49,134 nt of DNA from the NCBI GenBank assembly GCA_029779995.1, contig JAKOZM010000521.1:1-49134 (forward strand), given 5' to 3'. The notes under the pieces are model-generated. The model did no database searches and was not told the origin of the DNA. It saw nothing but the letters and a program-made list of their open reading frames with translations. Made by a program: the position numbers and the translations under genes. The stretch comes from Actinomycetes bacterium (GTDB taxonomy: Bacteria > Actinomycetota > Actinomycetes > S36-B12 > UBA10799). Positions 16,465 through 24,302 of this stretch are shown piece after piece. Positions within the stretch are counted from its first letter, which is position 1. The number at the start of each line of letters is the position of its first letter.

Positions 16465-19146
16465 TCACCAAGTGTTCTTCGGATTTGTGCCCCAACCGTC
16501 ATCCCAGGGTTCGCTGGGTGGGGTGCTGTCGCTCTTGCCGGGTGTATTCGGGTACTGGGGCTCGGAGTCCCACTGACCCCAGTCGGACGGGGGCGGCGAG
16601 GCGGCCGCCGGGGGCTCGTTACTACCCCAGGTGCCCCACGCGTCAGCCTCAGGAACCGCAGCCGCGCCACCTGTGGGCGCCACCGGGACCGGCTCCTCGC
16701 CCATGCCGTTCAGCATCGCAATGCGGCCGCTGAGCGACTCATGCAGGTCATGGGACAACTGGGCCATGTCATTGCCGCGCAAGTCGTTAGTAGAGAAGAA
16801 GTACACCACGCGCACGCTGCCACCCTCGCGCCATGCCAACCAGTGCCCCTCAAGCGCCAAGGGCAGTTTCACGCCTGCCTCCGGAGAGGCGGCGACGTCA
16901 GAGTCACTGAGCAGGGTGCGGCCAGGGGCGGTCGCCTTCACGTGGGCGATGCTGAAGGGATTGCCGAAGGGCACTGCCGCCAGCTCGACGCCTTCGACGA
17001 GCAGCTGCTGCACGGTGGGCGTGGAGCCGTCGTGGGGAAGCCTGACGTCCTGGCGGGTGAGCTCCAACGCCTCCACCCGCTCGCCTGCCAGACCAATGGT
17101 CTTGGCGACGTATGCGAGGTCTCCGTTCTCTGGATCCGACACCGGGATCCGAGCCGTGCGAGCACGGACGAAGAACAGGATCCCGGCTGGGATGCCCAGC
17201 CCCAGCAGGAGACCCACGACCAGGACGATGATCTGGAGCGGTCGATCGACCGCATTGGCGCGTTCGGCGATGAAGGGGATGGTCACCGGCAGCGGATCAT
17301 ATGAGCCGTCACTGGGCTGTGTCTGCAGCGTGAGAGTGCCGCTGTAGGCCCCGTAACCGGAGGCGTCCGGCACCGCCTCCACCTCGATGGTGGCTGTCTG
17401 TCCCTCAACGACGGACACGCAGGTCTGCTGTGTCGACGCCGGTGACTGCAGCCGGATCTGCTCCTCCGTGAGCCCTTGGGGAAGGCTCTCTACCGCGGTC
17501 TTGTCCGGGTCCAGCCAGACGCACCCCGGACCGGTGATCGTGATCGTCCCTGCGGAGGGGTCAACCCCCTCGGCCACACCGCCCTTCGGGGACGTGAGAG
17601 TCACCAGCCCGGCGGCGACTGGGGGGTAGTTGGGCGGCGCCTTGACCTGCAGCGGGTACGAGCGCGCTTGGGGGGCCAACCGTGTCGTCGGTTTGGCCTG
17701 CATCTGGACACGCAGGGTGAGCGCCAGTCGGCCGTTGCCCAGCGGCAGGCTCTGAGCGATCGGCAGCCCGCCGGCCCAGTCGGAGACCGGCGTCAGCGGC
17801 ACCAGGGAGGTGATCTGGCCGACGCTGTCCCGATACTCCAGGGACATCTCCGCGTTCGGCAGTGCGCTGGCGGGGACGATCTGCCCACTGGTCTTGTTCT
17901 CCACCTGCGCCGTGACCGTCACCGGCTCCCCGGTCTGCCACGCCGGTTGCGGGTCCACCAGCACCGGCCTCAGGTCACTGCGCACCTTGACCGTGCCCCG
18001 CGTGGAGACACCCTTGGCACCAGCTTTGCCGGGCTTGGGGGAGAAACGCACTGACCAGCGGCCGGCGAGATCGCGGCCGGGTTGCGCCTGAAGCCGGAAA
18101 CGGGTTGTGGCCGGACCCACGTTCACGGTCCGGATCGACACCCCGGCCTTTGTGGTTTCGCCTTCGTCCGAACTGGCCGCCACCACATCGCCCTTGGGAT
18201 TGACCAGTTTCACCTGCAGGTCTTCGTTGCCGGCCTGCGCCATCACCGATGCGGAGGTGATGATCGGGTCCAAGCCGAACGCGAAACTCCCCTGCCCTCG
18301 GTCATCGGTACTTCCGTCGTAGTCGTTGGGTGCTGTCACACGGCTCAGTTCGAAGATCAGGTTGCGGGCATCGGTGGCCTCCAAGAAGGCCCACCGGTCC
18401 GGTTCCGGGGGGGTCCCGCAGCCCTGGCCGGAAGCAACTTCGCGTAGGAACTCCAGCTGCCCGGCGTCACCCTTCTCCAGCCCGATGCCGACGATGTAGA
18501 CCCCGGACTTGCGCAGGGAGTTTAGCGGTCCACTCTTGCCTTCGCAGAGGAGTGCCTTGCCATCCTTTTCGACTTGCACCCAGTCGGCGGCATCCCCCTC
18601 CAGACTCTCACGGGAGTACTTCTTGGGACCGTAGGAACCGTCCACGTCATACTCGCCGTCGGTGAAGAACACGAGCATCTGACAGTCGGATCTCTGCCCG
18701 ACGAACTGCTCGCGGGCCCCGTTCAAGGCATTCACATAGTCAGTCTCCAGACCATCGGCCTGGCGGCCCACCTGCTCGACGTCCGCCCGCAACTCCGCAA
18801 CCGACGTGTCGTTCAGTTCCCGCCATTCGCCGGCCTTGAAGTTCCCGTCGAAGCCCGCTACCTGCACTGTGATATCAGCCTCGGAGTCGGCGGCGAACTC
18901 CTGCATCTGTTCCACGAAGTCAACGGCCGCCGGCGCGCGCAGGTTCGAGGGATCGGATTCCCGCAGCGACGCCGACTCGTCGAGCAGGATAAGTACGTCA
19001 GCAGAACCTGACCCGGAAGCGCACTGGCTGAAGGACTCGACGAAGTCCCCGAGTTGGTCATTGCCGGCCGAATGCACCGTCGGCGTCAGTGCCATGAGTG
19101 GGACGCTCATGCAGACTGCGGCCAGCCCGGCGAGACTCCTTCTCAT
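16465..19146 (-). CDS. Secreted/anchored vWA protein with TM helix and Trp-rich cytosolic tail
   Basis: An 893-aa protein. ATG 19146 overlaps the upstream stop by one base (TGATG) and gives a clean signal peptide (MRRSLAGLAAVCMSVPLMAL...). The vWA domain follows directly: MIDAS DESAS at 56-60 and TDG at 162-164. Then come beta-rich, Ig-like regions (for example 'EPVTVTAQVENKTSGQIVPAS'), a TM helix near 637-662 (IIVLVVGLLLGLGIPAGILFFV) and a C-terminal part of about 230 residues that should be cytosolic. The end is low-complexity with repeated Trp/acidic motifs (WGTWGS, DWGQWDSE, WDDGWG). The vWA head is thus outside and the tail inside, which makes it a candidate transmembrane sensor or adhesin for the tubulin-like complex. 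Confidence 0.87.
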   Translation of the reverse strand: MRRSLAGLAAVCMSVPLMALTPTVHSAGNDQLGDFVESFSQCASGSGSADVLILLDESASLRESDPSNLRAPAAVDFVEQMQEFAADSEADITVQVAGFDGNFKAGEWRELNDTSVAELRADVEQVGRQADGLETDYVNALNGAREQFVGQRSDCQMLVFFTDGEYDVDGSYGPKKYSRESLEGDAADWVQVEKDGKALLCEGKSGPLNSLRKSGVYIVGIGLEKGDAGQLEFLREVASGQGCGTPPEPDRWAFLEATDARNLIFELSRVTAPNDYDGSTDDRGQGSFAFGLDPIITSASVMAQAGNEDLQVKLVNPKGDVVAASSDEGETTKAGVSIRTVNVGPATTRFRLQAQPGRDLAGRWSVRFSPKPGKAGAKGVSTRGTVKVRSDLRPVLVDPQPAWQTGEPVTVTAQVENKTSGQIVPASALPNAEMSLEYRDSVGQITSLVPLTPVSDWAGGLPIAQSLPLGNGRLALTLRVQMQAKPTTRLAPQARSYPLQVKAPPNYPPVAAGLVTLTSPKGGVAEGVDPSAGTITITGPGCVWLDPDKTAVESLPQGLTEEQIRLQSPASTQQTCVSVVEGQTATIEVEAVPDASGYGAYSGTLTLQTQPSDGSYDPLPVTIPFIAERANAVDRPLQIIVLVVGLLLGLGIPAGILFFVRARTARIPVSDPENGDLAYVAKTIGLAGERVEALELTRQDVRLPHDGSTPTVQQLLVEGVELAAVPFGNPFSIAHVKATAPGRTLLSDSDVAASPEAGVKLPLALEGHWLAWREGGSVRVVYFFSTNDLRGNDMAQLSHDLHESLSGRIAMLNGMGEEPVPVAPTGGAAAVPEADAWGTWGSNEPPAAASPPPSDWGQWDSEPQYPNTPGKSDSTPPSEPWDDGWGTNPKNTW

Positions 19147-19655
19147 CAGTGCCTGGCCAACCACGTTGCGAACACGTAGGAAGTCACCAGCACGCCCAGC
19201 GTCCCGACCGCCAGCACCGCCAGTCGAAGCACCGGTGCGCTGGTATGGGGCAAGTAGAAGGCGGAGGTCGCCTTTCGCAGATCGATGGACTGGTATCGGG
19301 CCAGCGCGAGGACAGACACAATGCCGGAGAGGACCCAGCCCAGGGCGACCACCACAAGGTCAGTCCCGCCGAGGGGGTCGTTCGCGAAGTCGGACGTGAA
19401 GAGGGCGAAGACGCCAAGCAGAAGGCCCAGTGCCGCCGACGTGAGACCGACAAGCAGGAATGCCAGAGACGTGGGGCGCGGAGCCTGCCAGGATGATTCG
19501 TCGAAGTCACCGCCCCACGGGTCAGCGACCGGATTGTCTTGGGCACCGCCCCAGTCATCCCATCCATCGGTACCCGAACCTGCAGAGTCCCAGCCATTTG
19601 AACTCAAGCCTTCCCCCGTTCCCCGGTTGGAACCAGCCGCTTCGCGACTCGACAT
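19146..19655 (-). CDS. Small Trp-rich three-TM protein, first gene of the operon
   Basis: A 169-aa protein. The first 55 residues are Gly/Ser/Asp/Trp-rich with repeated aromatic-acidic motifs (NGWDSAG, DGWDDWGG, DPWGGDFDESSW). Three hydrophobic helices follow: about 60-85 (LAFLLVGLTSAALGLLLGVFALF), 100-118 (LVVVALGWVLSGIVSVLAL) and 140-165 (VLRLAVLAVGTLGVLVTSYVF). There is no Shine-Dalgarno; a TAGTAT box ends five bases before the ATG, which suggests a leaderless transcript starting at the ATG. This would make it the first gene of the ten-gene operon. The Trp-rich segment resembles the tails of the vWA and six-TM proteins. No family recognised. Confidence 0.75.
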   Translation of the reverse strand: MSSREAAGSNRGTGEGLSSNGWDSAGSGTDGWDDWGGAQDNPVADPWGGDFDESSWQAPRPTSLAFLLVGLTSAALGLLLGVFALFTSDFANDPLGGTDLVVVALGWVLSGIVSVLALARYQSIDLRKATSAFYLPHTSAPVLRLAVLAVGTLGVLVTSYVFATWLARH

Positions 19656-19660
19656 GCGAG

Positions 19661-19666
19661 ATACTA
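19661..19666 (-). promoter_or_regulatory. Putative -10 box of the tubulin-like operon (leaderless start)
   Basis: TAGTAT on the minus strand ends 5 bases before ATG 19655, and there is no ribosome site. Transcription would start at or next to the start codon. No convincing -35 box was seen. Confidence 0.5.
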
Positions 19667-19725
19667 CTCATGAGCAGCGCTCGATGGACACATCACCTGC
19701 CCCCTTTGTTAGGTGCCGTTCGTAA

Positions 19726-20538
19726 TCAGCCGCTGGAGACCCGGCAGGCTGCAATCGATTTGACTGCGTAGCCCTGCTGCTTCCAGAACGGCAGGAGGCG
19801 CGACACCGCCTGCACAGTCCCACTCCTGTCCCCGCCACCGTCGTGCAGCAGGATGACGGCGCCTGGCCGCGTGGCGGCCTTGATGTCCTTCTCGACCTGC
19901 GACGCGGTGGCGGTGGGCCTCCAATCGAAGGCCTGGCCTGTCCACATCACCGGCTGGAACCCCATGGCCACTGCGACGCGACCCGAGACCTCGTGGACCG
20001 CCCCGTAAGGCGGACGCATGCATGGCCCCACCGGCGCGACCTCGGCCACCCGCGCCAGCTGGTCCTTGATCTGCGCCGATCGCAAGGTCGTCAGGTCGGG
20101 GTGGTCCCACGTGTGGTTCCCGATCGCGTTGCCTTCTCGCAGGGCATCCCGGATCACTGACTCGCGCCCTGCGACCTGTGTGCCGACGATGAAGAACGTC
20201 GCGTTCGCATCGTTCTTCCGGAGCAGTCGTAGCATCTGCGGGGTGTACTCCGAGGGACCGTCATCGAAGGTCAGGTACACGGTCCGGGAGTCGTCGGCAG
20301 GAAACGCCGCCGGGTACCAGCCGACCGGCGACGGATCCACGTTCGGGTGGGATGGGCTGCCTTTGCCACTGTCCCAGTCAACCTCCCCGCGAGGGCCGGG
20401 CCGACTGGAAGGGGTCGCACTCGCGACCGGAGTCATCGTGACCGCGGCCGTCTCGGCCACCGCCGGGGCGGGCTCGCCGGGCGGACTGCATGCCGCTGCG
20501 CTCAACACGAGCGGCCCGATCCACCACACTCTGGCCAT
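19726..20538 (-). CDS. Lipoprotein polysaccharide deacetylase (NodB fold)
   Basis: A 270-aa protein. ATG 20538 starts a lipoprotein signal with lipobox 'LSAAAC' (C17). The NodB motifs are present in order: motif 1 'TFDDGP' (catalytic and metal Asp at 92/93), motif 2 'NHTWDH' (metal His 142 and 146), motif 3 'RPPYG' (175-179), and a late 'LLHDGGG' carrying the last His. It should remove acetyl groups from N-acetylglucosamine-containing polymer such as peptidoglycan, outside the cell and anchored to the membrane. A Pro/Ser/Thr linker (about 20-70) separates the lipid anchor from the enzyme. The start has TACGAT six bases upstream and no Shine-Dalgarno, so it is probably leaderless. It lies immediately upstream of the tubulin-like operon but has its own promoter. 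Confidence 0.92.
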   Translation of the reverse strand: MARVWWIGPLVLSAAACSPPGEPAPAVAETAAVTMTPVASATPSSRPGPRGEVDWDSGKGSPSHPNVDPSPVGWYPAAFPADDSRTVYLTFDDGPSEYTPQMLRLLRKNDANATFFIVGTQVAGRESVIRDALREGNAIGNHTWDHPDLTTLRSAQIKDQLARVAEVAPVGPCMRPPYGAVHEVSGRVAVAMGFQPVMWTGQAFDWRPTATASQVEKDIKAATRPGAVILLHDGGGDRSGTVQAVSRLLPFWKQQGYAVKSIAACRVSSG

Positions 20539-20544
20539 GCGATC

Positions 20545-20550
20545 ATCGTA
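20545..20550 (-). promoter_or_regulatory. Putative -10 box, leaderless start of the deacetylase
   Basis: TACGAT on the minus strand ends six bases before ATG 20538. No Shine-Dalgarno is present. Confidence 0.45.
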
Positions 20551-20594
20551 ACTGCGGGGTGGGCGGCCGAGCCTCGCTCGGGGAGGCACAGTTC

Positions 20595-21257
20595 ATGGAC
20601 AACTGCAGGCGATGTGGCGCCAAGCTCAACGGAGAACTGATCTGCGCCAACTGCGGGGCAACGGCGGGGCCGGCAGCAACGGACACTCCCCCGGCCCGCC
20701 CCACGTCACCGCCTGCACCCAGGCCCGCCGATCAGCCGCCGAAGCACCGCACGCGGACGACTTTGATCATCGCGGTGGTGCTGCTGCTGATCGCACTGGC
20801 CGGGGGCGCTGCGATGCTCATCTCCGGTGCCAGGAACCAGCCATCTGCTACCACAGCGGCCACCAACGCACCTGTGCCGTCGGTGTCCACCTCGGCCCCG
20901 GCGGCCAGCACCTCATCCGCGCCGAGTCTGCAGAGTCCCGATGAGTTCGTCGAACACCTCTATGCGCTGTGGACGGACCGCAACCGGGCCGCCATCAAGC
21001 AGATCGTGAGTCCCTCCTTCATCGATCACTTCCCGAACTGGCTGCTCGATGATCAAGACATCACCAGCGTGACGTCCACGAACAACCGCATCACCGACCA
21101 GTTCGGAGACGTCACCGAGGTGTGCGGCCGCCAGACGTTCACGAAGAGCTCCGGCTCCCAGCAGGTCGAGTCGCGCTGTTTCCACCTGCTTGACGAGAAC
21201 GGCGACTGGTATCTGATCTGGACCGGGGACCAGAAGACCGTGCGGGAATGGAACTGA
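20595..21257 (+). CDS. Zn-ribbon / TM / NTF2-like outer domain protein
   Basis: A 220-aa protein. ATG 20595 has GGGAGG eight bases upstream. The zinc ribbon is C4, C7, C17, C20. A Pro/Ala-rich linker and a TM helix (about 56-77) follow, then a Ser/Thr/Ala-rich stalk. The final 110 residues start 'SPDEFVEHLYALWTDRNRAAI' and include 'SPSFIDHFPN' and 'YLIWTGDQ', which fits an NTF2/SnoaL-like cone fold on the outside. Two Cys in this part may form a disulfide. It is divergent from the deacetylase gene. Layout matches the Zn-ribbon proteins at 1481, 3649 and 23731, suggesting one functional set with different outer domains. Confidence 0.78.
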   Translation: MDNCRRCGAKLNGELICANCGATAGPAATDTPPARPTSPPAPRPADQPPKHRTRTTLIIAVVLLLIALAGGAAMLISGARNQPSATTAATNAPVPSVSTSAPAASTSSAPSLQSPDEFVEHLYALWTDRNRAAIKQIVSPSFIDHFPNWLLDDQDITSVTSTNNRITDQFGDVTEVCGRQTFTKSSGSQQVESRCFHLLDENGDWYLIWTGDQKTVREWN

Positions 21258-21260
21258 GTG

Positions 21261-21724
21261 TCACTGGCCATAGCGCTTCGTCACCTGCGCGAGACTCGTC
21301 CCGCACTTCTGCTTCATGAACTGCTCCCAGTCCTTCTCGGGTAGGCCCTGATTGGCTCCCGAGACCGCGTTCCAGAGATCATCCCGCCGCTTGACGAACT
21401 TCCGGCAGATGTCACGCTTCTCTGACCTGCCGACCGCCTTCCAGGCCTGCCCGTAGTCCTCGATCGTCACAGTCGCCGCCGGGCCGGCCCGGTTCAGGAC
21501 CAAGGAGACCACGAACAGGATCCCCACGAGCAGCAGCCCTACCAGCGCCCAACTGCGGCCACGATGACGTCGGGCAGGCACCTCAGGAGCCGGGGTGGTC
21601 GATGAGTCAGGCCCCTTGATGGGCTCAGGTTCCGGCGCCGGACGGGCTGACCCGCAGTAGGAGCAGAAGTCACACCTGCGGGGACTGTGGCACCACATTT
21701 CGCACACGCATCCGACTGCGCCAT
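21261..21724 (-). pseudogene. Zn-ribbon / TM protein with apparent one-base frameshift
   Basis: Two minus-strand frames together give one plausible protein. From ATG 21724, with a perfect G-rich ribosome site, frame 1 reads MAQSDACAKCGATVPAG and then loses sense. The other frame continues with CDFCSYCGSARPAP, a TM helix (WALVGLLLVGILFVVSLVL) and a C-terminal region ending RYGQ at 21261. A zinc ribbon needs CAKC from the first frame and CSYC from the second. Adding one base near 21671-21677 restores a continuous ORF of about 155 aa. So the gene is either recently broken, mis-sequenced, or needs a frameshift during translation. In the second frame alone the start would be a GTG without a ribosome site. 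The C-terminal part (DYGQAWKAVGRSEKRDICRKF) is probably outside the cell. Confidence 0.65.
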
Positions 21725-21764
21725 GCCGTCCCCCCGTCCGCCGGGCTTTGCGACGGATGCTACC

Positions 21765-22580
21765 TCAGAACGTGTCCCCGCCGGAGGTCGCCTCCTCCAA
21801 CCGATCCGCGGTGACGCAGACGAGTCTGATCACGCGGTCGAGGTAGGCCAAGTCCAAACCCTCCGCGGGCAGGGTGTTGCGAAGATCGACGATCTCGCCC
21901 ACCGCCCCAAGGGAGCCGACCACCATCTCGCCGGCCTCCAAGAGCAGCGCTTTGAGCGGCAAAGCGTCCACGCGTCCGATGGGTGAGTTGACCTGGATCC
22001 ATTCCTCCTGACCGTCCATCAGCGTGTGAGCGCTCACGAAGAGTAGCTGGGACCGGCCATCATCAAACCCGAACACCAACTTCAGCAGAGTCGGGGACAC
22101 CGTCTCCACGTTGTACTTGGCGACGATGTAGTCGCGGATCCTGTTCCAATGGACGCCCACGGCGACCTCCTCTTCGAGTGCTGGTGAACTTGCTGAGTGC
22201 CCGATCAGGGCGTCTCGCCAGAAGGAGACGAGAGCATCCCACTCCGGATCCCCGAACACGTCCAGGAAATCCACGACTTGCGGATCGTGGCGGAACCGGA
22301 GGGACTTCGGGGGTTCCGTCGAGACTCCCGGACTCGACATCTCCGCGTACTGGAACGTCGACGTGTTACCCGTCACGAGTTTCTTGCTGAATCGCCCCTT
22401 CTCCTGGACCTCGATTACGACCAGACAACTCCTCGTCGCAACCAAGTAGTTGTCATCCATGTAGAAGTACTCGCCGTTGGGCCATTCCGATTTACCCATG
22501 GCATGCACCATGTGCACAGGTTCCAGCCCCATCCGCCGCACTTCCTCGGTGATATGGGCGCGAATCTGCGGACCGACCAT
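21765..22580 (-). CDS. YbjN / type III chaperone-like domain protein
   Basis: A 271-aa protein. ATG 22580 is preceded by AAGGAGGT at six bases, a near-perfect ribosome site, and is chosen over longer in-frame starts. The last 130 residues (WNRIRDYIVAKYNVETVSPT; 'VNSPIGRVDALPLKALLLEA'; 'LDLAYLDRVIRLVCVTADRLEE') fit the YbjN or type III secretion chaperone-like fold, in which a 'hhhxsplg' strand precedes a long helix and the protein ends with a 'hDxxxhxxxhxxhhxxADxhe' helix. The N-terminal half (about 40-120) has beta strands (EYFYMDDNYLVATRSCLVVIEV) that might be a second small domain. No signal peptide or TM helix. Such domains bind partner proteins; a role with the nearby operon is only positional inference. 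Confidence 0.6.
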   Translation of the reverse strand: MVGPQIRAHITEEVRRMGLEPVHMVHAMGKSEWPNGEYFYMDDNYLVATRSCLVVIEVQEKGRFSKKLVTGNTSTFQYAEMSSPGVSTEPPKSLRFRHDPQVVDFLDVFGDPEWDALVSFWRDALIGHSASSPALEEEVAVGVHWNRIRDYIVAKYNVETVSPTLLKLVFGFDDGRSQLLFVSAHTLMDGQEEWIQVNSPIGRVDALPLKALLLEAGEMVVGSLGAVGEIVDLRNTLPAEGLDLAYLDRVIRLVCVTADRLEEATSGGDTF

Positions 22581-22740
22581 GCCTCCACCTCCTTCGCTGG
22601 CGACTTCAGCCTCGCGGTCACCAATGGTGGCGTGCCGGTTGACGGTGTCCCCCTTACGGAGGACACCGAGCGGACCAGGCAGGTCGGGCTCAGCAAATAG
22701 CCTGAAGGACGTCATTTCCGCCACGAAAGGAGGTCGGTCC

Positions 22741-22890
22741 ATGCCGGCCAAAGCCACCACCAGCCCCTCAGGATGGACGAACAACCAGGAGGTCCGTTGC
22801 AGCGGATGTGGGGCCAAACTGTACGTGAACCTCAATCACGCCCGCAGCCAAGGGGGCTGGGAGTGCCCCCTGTGCGGTAAGCGTCACTGA
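22741..22890 (+). CDS. 49-aa zinc-ribbon miniprotein
   Basis: ATG 22741 has AAGGAGGT six bases upstream, one of the best ribosome sites in the window. The 49-aa product has an extended N-terminus, then CSGC (C20, C23) and CPLC (C42, C45) separated by about 18 residues, giving a complete zinc ribbon, and ends GKRH. There is no membrane helix. It lies alone on the plus strand between two minus-strand genes. It may bind nucleic acid or act as an adaptor. It is the only Zn-ribbon gene here with nothing but the ribbon. Confidence 0.8.
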   Translation: MPAKATTSPSGWTNNQEVRCSGCGAKLYVNLNHARSQGGWECPLCGKRH

Positions 22891-22909
22891 TCCGTCCACG
22901 GCGCGCCCG

Positions 22910-23731
22910 CTACGTACGCCACTTGACCTCGGCACCGGATCGGCCTGGGGCAACAACGTAGCGGGCGGCGCACTCCCCGATCGGATAGCCCTGGTTGTCA
23001 CACCAGCGATTCGCCGCCTCAGCCGAGCGGAACGAGCGGGGGATCATCGCCATCCACATTGTTCTGCCGGCACATGCGGCGAAAACCATGCGGTCACCGA
23101 CGTCCTTGTCCGTCACCGTCAGGGCCCCGTCCCGGCCAGCCAGGGACAGGTGGAAAGCAAGGATCTTCTGAGCAGTGAGGCGGTCCGTGTCCGGGTTTCC
23201 ATCGGGAAACCAACCGGGCCCGAGATCCACATCGTCCAACCCCTCGCACTTGCTCGACACCTGCGGAGCCCACGAGTTCCGCAGGGACGTGAGTTGTGAG
23301 CGGTCGCGGCGCTGGCGTTGACGCAGTTGGCTGCGGGATTCGCCGGTGGACAGGCGAATGGCCTGCTGGGGGGTCTCGGCGAGACCGGGCGTACTTGTCG
23401 GAGTGGGCGTCATTGTTGCCCTCGGAGTCATGGATTCCTTCACGGGCGTGGCAGGAGGGACTGTGGGGACAGAACTGACGGGCGTGGACACCAGCGGGGC
23501 CGTTGCCGTGCGCGATGTAATGGCAAAGGCAACCGCACCAGCGGCGACCAGCACCGCGATCGCTGACACAAGGATCCACGGCCCACGCTTGCTAGTTGAT
23601 GCAGGTCGTGGCGACGAATCGTCCTCGACCTGCTGAAGGGAGTGCGGCGGCTGAACCGGCTCGGCACACTGAGCGCAGAAGGACTCCCCAGGAGCGATCA
23701 ACGAATGACAATTGGTGCAGAACCGGTTCAT
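22910..23731 (-). CDS. Zn-ribbon / TM protein, C-terminal domain shared with the 2618-3649 protein
   Basis: A 273-aa protein. ATG 23731 has GGGGGA just upstream. Zinc ribbon C5, C8, C19, C22; TM helix about 51-72; then a Pro/Thr/Ser stalk. The outer part begins near residue 130 with an Arg/Gln-rich helix (RSQLRQRQRRDRSQL). It continues with 'WAPQVSSKCEGLD', 'TMWMAMIPRSFRSAEAANRWC' and 'ECAARYVVAPG'. These three blocks match, in order and with the same cysteines, the C-terminal domain of the protein starting at 3649. The two genes are therefore related by domain duplication, although they lie on opposite sides of the operon. Function unknown. Confidence 0.8.
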   Translation of the reverse strand: MNRFCTNCHSLIAPGESFCAQCAEPVQPPHSLQQVEDDSSPRPASTSKRGPWILVSAIAVLVAAGAVAFAITSRTATAPLVSTPVSSVPTVPPATPVKESMTPRATMTPTPTSTPGLAETPQQAIRLSTGESRSQLRQRQRRDRSQLTSLRNSWAPQVSSKCEGLDDVDLGPGWFPDGNPDTDRLTAQKILAFHLSLAGRDGALTVTDKDVGDRMVFAACAGRTMWMAMIPRSFRSAEAANRWCDNQGYPIGECAARYVVAPGRSGAEVKWRT

Positions 23732-24302
23732 CACTCTCCCCCATCGCGTTTGGAGCAACTGACAGGACTCGAATCCGGTCGAGGCAGTCCGCGCTCTCCC
23801 TTAGCGCTTGAGCTCACATTCAGCCTCCCCCTCGCTGCATTCAACAACATAAATATGACAGGTGATCGGCCCGAATGCCGCAAAGGGTGTGAACGCAAGA
23901 AGCCCTCCCTGCATGAATGCCCGGCTGATTATCCGCCAAGAGGCCCATCGCCCTGTTCGGCAACGAGTCGCCGAAACGCGAATCTCGTCTCGAGCGCCTC
24001 AATGAGACAGTCGAGGCCAGCGCTCTGCGTGACCTATCGAGCGTAAGCTTCGACAAGGTCTCACGGGAACAGATTCCGCGTTCCATCAGGCAGGCCAGCC
24101 TGGACAGCATGGCCAACCTAAAGACGGCGCTGCTCGCCATTGGCCATTAACCACGTCACCGATCCGGTAGTTGGGCGTCCGATCACTCTGGGCGAAGCCC
24201 CGCCCCGGTACCTTTCTCGTGGCCCCAGATCGGGGTTGTTCGCCTGCCAGACCCGGCATGACTTACTGCCCCTGTCAGTGATGATCCGGGGGCGCCTCTC
24301 TG
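23732..24302. other. Intergenic stretch with an unstarted ORF fragment
   Basis: No complete gene is recognised. The plus strand holds an open frame from about 23930 to 24150 with no start codon, reading ALFGNESPKRESRLERLN and later SIRQASLDSMANLKTAL, ending IGH. It has the composition of a helical protein and may be the C-terminal remnant of a lost gene. Immediately upstream the DNA is locally AT-rich (ACATAAATATGACA near 23850). No tRNA or terminator was identified. Confidence 0.3.

Noticed and set aside
23760..23790. CTCGAATCC resembling a tRNA T-loop
   Set aside because: No acceptor, anticodon or D-arm could be folded around it on either strand.
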